Origin: a virus
Length of the DNA: 64,000 bases
Virus record (IMG/VR): IMGVR_UViG_3300027973_000031
Span: 1-64,000 of that record
Direction: 5' to 3' (one strand)
Notes under the pieces: model-generated
What the model saw: only the letters and a program-made list of their open reading frames with translations
What the model was told of the DNA's origin: nothing
Databases searched by the model: none
Shown here: in pieces, positions 58,289 to 64,000 of the stretch
Layout of the letters: each line of letters starts with the position of its first letter
Numbering within the stretch: position 1 is the first letter of the stretch
Position numbers and translations under genes: made by a program

Positions 58289-59515
58289 ATGTCCCTTAGG
58301 CAACAAGTTTTAAACGAAATTAAAAAAATATTAAATGAACAATCTTTTCAAATGCCGGATGATACAACTAATGTAGGTAACAGAATTCCGTCAGAACATA
58401 AAGCGTTTATTAAAAAACTATGGGATACAACACGCCCTTATGATACTAATAACACTCCTTTTTCAAAATTTTTAGCAAGCTTTGATTCTGCATTAAGGAA
58501 TGGATCTGACACAGATAATATATACCAAAATTTTATTAAGGATAATCCTTCTACTAAAAATAATCCAAAATTGGTCGGTAATCAACCTGCAAATTTTTCT
58601 TATAGATCTTCGGGAGCCGCTGGAGCTGTTCAAGGTCGCGCATCTCAAGGGACAGGAACTGGTCAAAATAAAAGACCGCAAGCTGTAAGCGGACCAAAGA
58701 AATATTTTGTTTGCAAGATGCCAGCAGAAGTTGAGGCAACAAAAAATTTCCAAAAATCAAAAGGATTAACGCCGGATGGAAAAATTGGATCAAGCACCTT
58801 TGCAGAACTAGTCCTAGATCCAACAATTAAATCTGGTGGAGTTGATTTTGCATCAAAAGGAATTAAGTTACCAGAATTAATTGGCAACAAAGATCCCAAG
58901 ATGAAAGAAACTTATCAAAGATCTGTTTGTGAGGCCTTAGCTAAAACAGGCGCAGCATGGATTAGCGGAGCAAAATTAGATACAAAGAGTGGTCAAAAAA
59001 TAGATCCAACAAATAAATATGGATCAACAGTTGATAAGTTAAAATGCCCATCATTTATTAAGCCAACTGGTCCTTATACATTTGAAGAAATTCAACAATA
59101 TGTTCCAAATTATTTACAATCATCACAGCAAGGAGATGATAGTCTAATTTTTGCTGTTGCAAATGCTGTATCTCAAGCAACAAAAAGAAGTACTTCTATA
59201 GGCTGTGAGGAAGTCGTACAGTTTATTCAAGGAGCTATTAAAACAAAAGGTAGATCAGTTCCTGGTTTATCTAGTGTCCAAACACAAGGACAAGAAGATA
59301 AATCCAACGAGATGGATAAATTGAACGCAGCGAGAGCGTATGCTTCAAAAGGAATCACTCCAGATAAGATTGGAGATCCAGAAGTTGTTCAAGTTGGTAA
59401 AAAATACGGAGTATTTAAAGAATCTAAAAACTGGATAACTAAAACAAGAGAAGGATCTTCATCTAGCTTGTTTGAGAGATTGGTTCAAGACGTTTCAAAA
59501 AAGAAAGTTCTATAA
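58289..59515 (+). CDS. Late virion-type protein with peptidoglycan-binding motif
   Basis: A 408-residue protein. The N-terminus 'MSLRQQVLNEIKKILNE' is an amphipathic helix with Leu-x-Glu at its end, as in three other candidate internal proteins. Residues about 145-175 ('ATKNFQKSKGLTPDGKIGSSTFAEL') match PG_binding_1. The middle is Ser/Gly/Gln-rich. The C-terminus 'SSLFERLVQDVSKKKVL' is again an amphipathic helix. It has a late-type box and a sheath-like leader although it sits between uvsX and the exonuclease genes. Probably packaged in the particle and released to the cell wall on infection (inference). No catalytic motif was seen. Confidence 0.6.
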   Translation: MSLRQQVLNEIKKILNEQSFQMPDDTTNVGNRIPSEHKAFIKKLWDTTRPYDTNNTPFSKFLASFDSALRNGSDTDNIYQNFIKDNPSTKNNPKLVGNQPANFSYRSSGAAGAVQGRASQGTGTGQNKRPQAVSGPKKYFVCKMPAEVEATKNFQKSKGLTPDGKIGSSTFAELVLDPTIKSGGVDFASKGIKLPELIGNKDPKMKETYQRSVCEALAKTGAAWISGAKLDTKSGQKIDPTNKYGSTVDKLKCPSFIKPTGPYTFEEIQQYVPNYLQSSQQGDDSLIFAVANAVSQATKRSTSIGCEEVVQFIQGAIKTKGRSVPGLSSVQTQGQEDKSNEMDKLNAARAYASKGITPDKIGDPEVVQVGKKYGVFKESKNWITKTREGSSSSLFERLVQDVSKKKVL

Positions 59516-59525
59516 TTAATTGTCC

Positions 59526-59555
59526 TTGACATGAAACCCAAGGTTGAGCTACACT
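59526..59555 (+). promoter_or_regulatory. Sigma70-like promoter interlaced with a terminator
   Basis: TTGACA (59526-59531), 18-base spacer, TACACT (59550-59555). The -10 lies in the loop of the terminator at 59534. Drives the 94-residue ORF, exonuclease and helicase genes. Confidence 0.6.
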
Positions 59556-59575
59556 GGTTCAACCTTGGGTTTTCT
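59534..59575 (+). terminator. Strong intrinsic terminator
   Basis: A perfect 14-base stem, AAACCCAAGGTTGA / TCAACCTTGGGTTT, with an 11-base loop, then T-rich TTCT. It ends the late transcript from 58254. Confidence 0.9.
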
Positions 59576-59589
59576 ATTAGGAGATCATT

Positions 59590-59874
59590 ATGAATCAAGA
59601 ATTTGATAATACAAAAAAACAACTTGAACAACTTGGAAACATAAAAGTTGTTGAAATCAAAGATAATGAAGATGGTAGTGCGAATGTTGTATTTGATGTT
59701 GATCAGAGATTTATAAAAAATTATAACCAGCTATTTCATTTAGCAGAATGGGATCAAAGTCATTTTGAGGGAACCCTCATTAAAGCAATGCAAGATCTTG
59801 TTGATAAACAAGAAAAAAAGAAACAACAAGACCCTGATTTTCTGTGGTCACAACCAAAGGATAACAATGAGTAA
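59590..59874 (+). CDS. Small unassigned early protein (94 aa)
   Basis: A 94-residue protein, charged, with a beta segment ('IKVVEIKDNEDGSANVVFDVD') and a helical end rich in Gln/Lys. It has no known domain. TAGGAGATC precedes the ATG, and it is the first gene of the transcript that includes the 5'-3' exonuclease (8-base overlap) and helicase. A regulatory or accessory replication role is possible. The strong promoter and ribosome binding site argue that it is real. Confidence 0.55.
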   Translation: MNQEFDNTKKQLEQLGNIKVVEIKDNEDGSANVVFDVDQRFIKNYNQLFHLAEWDQSHFEGTLIKAMQDLVDKQEKKKQQDPDFLWSQPKDNNE

Positions 59875-60838
59875 TGTATTAATAATTGACGGGTTAAACC
59901 TGTTCTTTCGTGCGTATATGATGGACCCTTCACTCGGACCCAATGGACAACCGACTGGAGGCATCAAGGGTACATTTAAAATAATGCAGAAACTTATTAG
60001 GGAGAATAATCCTGATAAGATCTATTTCTGCTGGGATGGTCCTAAATCTGCAATCCGTAGACGAGCAGTAAACAGCAACTATAAAGAAGGTCGCAAGCCA
60101 GTTAGGCTTAATCGAAACTTTGGCAACCTAACAGAAGATGAAGAGAAGAAGAATAAGTATTGGCAGTATGGTAGAGTGGTTGAATATCTAAACGAGATGC
60201 CTGTTGCACAAATCTATCTCGATTTTGTCGAAGCAGATGACGCTATTTCTGTTCTGTGCAGAGAACTGCCAACAGATAAAAAGACAATTATCTCTAACGA
60301 CAAGGACTTTTTGCAGCTTCTTGATCCAACAACGCTGCTATATCGTCCTTGTAAAGAAGAATATTATGACGTGGAGAAAGTAGTAAATGAGTTTGATATT
60401 CACCCCACAAACTTTGCCCTTGCAAGAGCCGTCGTTGGTGATTCTTCTGACAACCTACCTGGTGCTAAGGGTGTTGGACTAAAAACAATGGCAAAGAAGT
60501 TCCCTCAGCTTAAAGAAGAAAAATCTGTGATGTTGACAGAAATCTTCGATGCGTGCAAGAATGAGTCCAAGCCATTAAAGATTCACGAATCAATTTTGGA
60601 ATCAGAGAAACTTATTAAAGACAATTATGATATGATGCAGCTTTATGCTCCCTCACTTTCTATTGATGTGAGAGAGAAAATTCGCGGCATCATTGATGAG
60701 TATCCTGTTGGGTTCAACAAAACAAACATTCGTATGATGATGATGCAGGATGGAACTGGTAATTTCTCTTGGACAGAATTATTCGCAGATCTAAATATGA
60801 TTTCAATAACATCGAAGGTAAAGAATGAGCAACAATAA
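59867..60838 (+). CDS. 5'-3' exonuclease / flap endonuclease (FEN-like)
   Basis: 323 residues from the ATG at 59867, chosen over an upstream in-frame ATG at 59765 because 'MSNVLIIDGLNLFFRAY' is the normal start of this family. Metal-binding acids: Asp8, Asp57 in 'FCWDGPK', Glu122/Asp124/Asp125 in 'VEADDAI', Asp145/Asp147 in 'SNDKDFL', and Asp192/Asp195 in 'GDSSDNLPGAKGVGLKTM', the helix-hairpin-helix. It removes RNA primers and flaps, complementing the exonuclease-less polymerase at 54258; T4 RNase H does this job. It overlaps the upstream gene by 8 bases and the helicase by 14. Confidence 0.9.
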   Translation: MSNVLIIDGLNLFFRAYMMDPSLGPNGQPTGGIKGTFKIMQKLIRENNPDKIYFCWDGPKSAIRRRAVNSNYKEGRKPVRLNRNFGNLTEDEEKKNKYWQYGRVVEYLNEMPVAQIYLDFVEADDAISVLCRELPTDKKTIISNDKDFLQLLDPTTLLYRPCKEEYYDVEKVVNEFDIHPTNFALARAVVGDSSDNLPGAKGVGLKTMAKKFPQLKEEKSVMLTEIFDACKNESKPLKIHESILESEKLIKDNYDMMQLYAPSLSIDVREKIRGIIDEYPVGFNKTNIRMMMMQDGTGNFSWTELFADLNMISITSKVKNEQQ

Positions 60839-62189
60839 TCAATTAGACTTCTCAAAGTTTGGTAAATCTTTCCAAGAGAAACTCGCACAATTGATGTTTT
60901 CAGATCGGCAGTTTGCTGATCAATTAAGAGAAGTTCTTGATTTAAACTTCTTTGAGTTAAAATATTTGCAAAGCTTCTGCAAGAAGCTATTTGATTACAG
61001 AGATAAGTATGACATGTATCCGTCAGCCAACATCATGTCCACAATCTTGCGGACAGAGTTGGAAGACGACAACGATGCATTAAACAAGCAAGTAAGAGAT
61101 TACTTTGCGAGAATCACAGCATCACCAGAAATTGACGACGAAGATTATATCAAGGATACTTCTCTTGATTTCTGTCGTCGTCAAAAAATCAAAGAAGCCC
61201 TTGTCAAGAGTGCTGGACTTATGAACAAGTCGAATACTCTTGATGAGATTGGCGTTATTGTAACTTCTGCGCTTAAACTCGGAACTGATAATAATTATGG
61301 TTATGACTATAAGCTCGATTTCGAAAAAAGATTTATGCTTAAAGAACGCAACCCTGTCTCTACTGGCTGGAATCGTGTTGATGGTATTACACAAGGTGGA
61401 CTCGGAAGAGGAGAGCTTGGTGTTGTTATTGCTCCAACTGGTGCTGGCAAGTCTATGGCCTTGGTTCATCTTGGAGCTATGGCAGTTAAGGCTGGCTTGC
61501 AAGTCGTTCATTATACTCTTGAACTCTCCGATACAGTTGTCGCAAGTCGTTATGACTCGTGTTTAACTGGTGTTCCTCTAACTGGTCTTATGGATCAGAA
61601 AGAGTATATTCTTGATGAAGTTAAGAATGTCAAGGGTAAGCTAATCATCAAAGAATACCCAACAAAATCAGCAAGTACTTCTGTAATCAAGAATCACTTA
61701 AAGAGAGTTGTATCATCTGGTCAAAAGGTAGATATGATTATTGTTGACTATGGCGACTTGCTTAATCCAACTGTACGTTACAAAGAAAAGAGAACAGAGC
61801 TGGAAACTATCTACGAAGAGCTGCGTGCAATTGCAATGGAATTTATTTGTCCTGTGTGGACTGCTTCTCAGACTAATCGCTCTGGCTTAAATGCTGAAGT
61901 TGTTACGATGGAATCAATCTCAGAAGCATTCAATAAGTGTTTCGTAGCTGACTTTATTTTCTCAGTTTCAAGAACTGTAGATGATAAGAAAACCAATTCA
62001 GGTCGTATCTTTATTGCTAAGAATCGTAATGGCCCAGACGGAATTGTAATGCCACTTTACATGGATACATCTGTCGTAAAGATGGAAGTTCTAGAAGATA
62101 TAAAGGAAGAGGAAGTGACAGAAACAAAAAGTAAGAAGCCAAGAAATAAGAAGCAAGAAATTTTTGAGAAGTTTAGGACTCCAAAGTAA
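60825..62189 (+). CDS. DnaB-like replicative helicase (gp41-like)
   Basis: A 454-residue helicase. The N-terminal helical domain (1-150) is followed by the RecA-like motor: Walker A 'APTGAGKS' (203-210), 'HYTLELSDTVVASRYDS' (H1a), Walker B 'MIIVDYGDLLNP' with Asp308, and 'WTASQTNRSGL' (H3). The tail is Lys-rich. It unwinds DNA 5' to 3' and works with the primase encoded at 21761. The start overlaps the exonuclease gene by 14 bases; AAGGTAAAG precedes it. A late-type box follows. The arrangement resembles T4 gp41 in function, while the sequence looks DnaB-like. Confidence 0.9.
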   Translation: MSNNNQLDFSKFGKSFQEKLAQLMFSDRQFADQLREVLDLNFFELKYLQSFCKKLFDYRDKYDMYPSANIMSTILRTELEDDNDALNKQVRDYFARITASPEIDDEDYIKDTSLDFCRRQKIKEALVKSAGLMNKSNTLDEIGVIVTSALKLGTDNNYGYDYKLDFEKRFMLKERNPVSTGWNRVDGITQGGLGRGELGVVIAPTGAGKSMALVHLGAMAVKAGLQVVHYTLELSDTVVASRYDSCLTGVPLTGLMDQKEYILDEVKNVKGKLIIKEYPTKSASTSVIKNHLKRVVSSGQKVDMIIVDYGDLLNPTVRYKEKRTELETIYEELRAIAMEFICPVWTASQTNRSGLNAEVVTMESISEAFNKCFVADFIFSVSRTVDDKKTNSGRIFIAKNRNGPDGIVMPLYMDTSVVKMEVLEDIKEEEVTETKSKKPRNKKQEIFEKFRTPK

Positions 62190-62195
62190 TTAATG

Positions 62196-62204
62196 ACTAT
62201 TTAT
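62196..62204 (+). promoter_or_regulatory. Late-promoter-like box ACTATTTAT
   Basis: An exact ACTATTTAT, 30 bases before the ATG at 62226, just after the helicase stop codon. TTGAGGAGATT supplies the ribosome binding site. Confidence 0.65.
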
Positions 62205-62225
62205 TAGTACATTGAGGAGATTCAA

Positions 62226-62990
62226 ATGGGCACAGAGTTTTTAAGAAAAATTATTTTAGAAGAATTACAAAAAGTATTAAAAGAGCAAGCCGCAGTTGCC
62301 GATACTAGAGGTAATGTACAAAGTCTTGGTGGACCGCTAAATATTGGCGGTAGAGCAAAGCCAGCAACAGATACAGTAGCTGACATAGCGGCTGGAAAAA
62401 ATCTTGGCGGTCTTGCAAACATAATAAATCAAGCTTCTGAGACACCGGAACAAAGAAAAGCTGCCGTATTAAAATTACAATCTAAATTAGCTCAAGTTGG
62501 TTTTTTAGATAAAAAAGATGTAATTGGAATATTTGGTCCAAAAACTACGGCTGCTATTAATGCTTATTTAGGAGCATCTGGATCTGGCGCATTGAATCTT
62601 AATGATATTAAGAAAATGCCACTAACAGATATCAATACAATGGTTGCGGCATTAAATGCTGGTAATAAGCAAGATATGCAAAAACTTGTAGCCAAGTATC
62701 GTGCAGGCATGGCAGCAGATCCCGCAGCAAAAGCACTTGCTGCTGCAAACGCTAGAGATCAGGCTCGTCAATCAGCACAACCTGCAGAGCCAACAGCAAA
62801 ACCAAGCAGCACAGGAGTTACAGCTCCGGTACAAAAGCCAACGGTAGGAACAAAAAGTTTTGGTGTAAGAAAAGCTGAGGATGTAAAGGATTTAGGCAAG
62901 AAAAAAGAAGAAGAAGCCCCTAACCCTAAACTTGGTGGACTAGAAGAATCAATAGCAAGAGAAGTTAAAAAGTTATTGAGAAATATCTAG
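62226..62990 (+). CDS. Second late virion-type protein with peptidoglycan-binding motif
   Basis: A 254-residue protein. The N-terminus 'MGTEFLRKIILEELQKVLKE' is an amphipathic helix ending Leu-Lys-Glu. Residues about 80-120 ('LQSKLAQVGFLDKKDVIGIFGPKTTAAINAYLG') match PG_binding_1. A long Ala/Pro/Gln linker (about 160-205) follows, then an amphipathic helix at the end ('LEESIAREVKKLLRNI') that echoes the N-terminus. It has its own late-type box and is enclosed by early genes. With the 58289 gene it forms a pair of late islands in the replication block. It is likely an internal or tail-associated cell-wall-binding protein (inference). Confidence 0.58.
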   Translation: MGTEFLRKIILEELQKVLKEQAAVADTRGNVQSLGGPLNIGGRAKPATDTVADIAAGKNLGGLANIINQASETPEQRKAAVLKLQSKLAQVGFLDKKDVIGIFGPKTTAAINAYLGASGSGALNLNDIKKMPLTDINTMVAALNAGNKQDMQKLVAKYRAGMAADPAAKALAAANARDQARQSAQPAEPTAKPSSTGVTAPVQKPTVGTKSFGVRKAEDVKDLGKKKEEEAPNPKLGGLEESIAREVKKLLRNI

Positions 62991-62994
62991 ACAC

Positions 62995-63023
62995 TTTACA
63001 AACAACTGACAACCTGTTATACT
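62995..63023 (+). promoter_or_regulatory. Sigma70-like promoter before the ribonucleotide reductase
   Basis: TTTACA (62995-63000), 17-base spacer, extended -10 TGTTATACT ending at 63023. It lies 28 bases before the ATG at 63052; AGAGG at 63042 is the ribosome binding site. No hairpin is interlaced. Confidence 0.8.
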
Positions 63024-63051
63024 TACCCGACACTACACAATAGAGGTCTTA

Positions 63052-64000
63052 ATGGATGTTTCACAAAAAATTCTAAGCGATATTACTCATCACATGAAAT
63101 ATGCTCGCTTTATGAAAGATGAGTTTAGAAGAGAACAATACGAAGATACAGTTAAAAGAAATATGGAGATGCATATTAAAAAGCATCCGCAATTAGAACA
63201 AGAAATTAGAGCAGCATATCAGTTTGTATTTGATCGCAAAGTTCTCCCCTCAATGAGATCAATGCAATTTGGTGGTAGAGCAATTGATGTTAATCCAACA
63301 AGAATCTTTAACTGCTCATTCGTAGCAGTTGATGACGTAAGAGCATTTAATGAAATCATGTTCCTCCTTCTTGGCGGAACAGGCGTTGGCTATTCAGTTC
63401 AAAAGCATCACGTTGAGAAACTACCAGAGCTTCGCAAGCCAAACTCCAAGAGAACTCGTCGTTTCTTAGTAGGCGATAGCATTGAAGGATGGGCAGATTC
63501 AATCAAAGCATTAATGAGGTCTTACTTTGAAGGTGGATCGAAAGTAATCTTTGACTTCAGCGATATTCGTCCAAAGGGTGCTCGCCTTGTAACTGCCGGT
63601 GGTAAAGCTCCTGGTCCGCAACCTCTTAAAGAATGTTTAATTAAAGTAGAAGGTATTCTGGAGGCTAAAGAAGATGGAGATAAACTACAGCCGATTGAAG
63701 TTCACGACATTATCTGCCATATCGCAGATGCCGTATTGGCAGGTGGAATTAGACGTTCTGCTCTTATCGCTCTGTTTAGCGCAGATGACGATGAAATGAT
63801 TTCAGCCAAGTCAGGTGCTTGGTGGGAATCACAACCTCAACGCGGTAGAGCGAATAACTCTGCTGTGATTTTACGCCATAGAGTTACGAAAGAATACTTC
63901 TTAGATCTATGGGAGAGGATTAAGTCCTCTGGTGCAGGTGAACCAGGAATTTTCTTTACTAATGATAAGGAATGGGGAACTAATCCATGCGCAGAAATTG
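63052..64000 (+). CDS. nrdJ: Class II (B12-dependent) ribonucleotide reductase, 3' truncated by window
   Basis: The frame runs off the window after 316 residues. The start 'MDVSQKILSDITHHMKYARFM' is followed by 'LPSMRSMQFGG', 'RIFNCSFVAVDDVRAFNEIMFLLLGGTGVGYSVQ' (Cys88 is the first redox Cys), 'VADAVLAGGIRRSAL'-type core and 'GEPGIFF.ND' and 'TNPCAEI', the radical Cys region, at the very end. This matches monomeric adenosylcobalamin-dependent triphosphate reductases. It converts ribonucleotides to deoxyribonucleotides for phage DNA. T4 uses class I enzymes, so the phage relies on cobalamin in the host. A strong early promoter precedes it. The C-terminus is outside the window. Confidence 0.88.
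   Translation, partial: MDVSQKILSDITHHMKYARFMKDEFRREQYEDTVKRNMEMHIKKHPQLEQEIRAAYQFVFDRKVLPSMRSMQFGGRAIDVNPTRIFNCSFVAVDDVRAFNEIMFLLLGGTGVGYSVQKHHVEKLPELRKPNSKRTRRFLVGDSIEGWADSIKALMRSYFEGGSKVIFDFSDIRPKGARLVTAGGKAPGPQPLKECLIKVEGILEAKEDGDKLQPIEVHDIICHIADAVLAGGIRRSALIALFSADDDEMISAKSGAWWESQPQRGRANNSAVILRHRVTKEYFLDLWERIKSSGAGEPGIFFTNDKEWGTNPCAEI

Noticed and set aside
59765-59866. Earlier in-frame ATG for the 5'-3' exonuclease
   Set aside because: The ATG at 59867 gives the normal family N-terminus with Asp8; the extra 34 residues overlap the previous gene and match nothing.
1-64000. CRISPR arrays, integrase, insertion sequences, tRNA genes, introns in capsid or polymerase genes
   Set aside because: None were seen by eye; the coding density leaves no room for arrays and the key genes are uninterrupted. 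A tRNA scan would be needed for a definite negative.

Overview
The window is a contiguous piece of a large, AT-rich, tailed-phage genome with contractile-tail (T4-like myovirus) architecture. Every convincing gene is on the + strand. Genes are tightly packed, often overlapping by 1-46 bases, and most start codons follow a good AGGAGG-type ribosome binding site. That makes a Bacteroidota host less likely, since that group makes little use of such sites. No integrase, tRNA gene, CRISPR array or insertion sequence was seen. The host cannot be named from sequence alone; T4-like virion genes plus a phage bS21 and a cobalamin-dependent ribonucleotide reductase suggest an aquatic bacterial host (inference).

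Layout. (1) Bases 1-21240: baseplate and tail periphery. A 5'-truncated gp25-like gene and a gp6/J-like wedge protein are followed by very large unassigned virion proteins (up to 1591 residues), some with LamG-like or Calx-beta-like modules. (2) 21258-25815: early recombination/replication genes, namely a RuvC-like resolvase, a short DnaG-like primase and one 1039-residue protein that fuses SbcD- and SbcC-type halves (gp47+gp46). (3) 25815-38153: small ORFs, terminase, portal, prohead protease, a ribosomal protein bS21 homologue, a very acidic gp22-like scaffold and the major capsid protein. (4) 38234-54226: lytic transglycosylase, neck genes interrupted by a GIY-YIG homing endonuclease, tail sheath, two tail-tube paralogues, gp26-like protein, tape measure and baseplate hub/wedge genes. 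(5) 54258-64000: a minimal family-A DNA polymerase, a possible tubulin/FtsZ-like protein, gp32-like SSB, UvsX/RecA, 5'-3' exonuclease, DnaB-like helicase and the start of a class II ribonucleotide reductase. Two late-type genes with peptidoglycan-binding motifs are embedded here.

Regulation is legible. A repeated ACTATTTAT box lies 30-36 bases before the start codon of structural or virion-like genes and is probably a T4-type late promoter. Replication genes instead have sigma70-like promoters, two of which are interlaced with intrinsic terminators. Two replication genes have a -10-like hexamer only six bases before an ATG that lacks a ribosome binding site, suggesting leaderless mRNAs.

Most unusual points: bS21 in a head operon; the SbcD-SbcC fusion; a T4-type virion paired with a small PolA-type polymerase; a possible phage tubulin-like protein; a repeated N-terminal amphipathic helix that may be a prohead-targeting peptide; and a tiny self-contained late transcription unit (25815-25958) encoding 17 residues or acting as an RNA.
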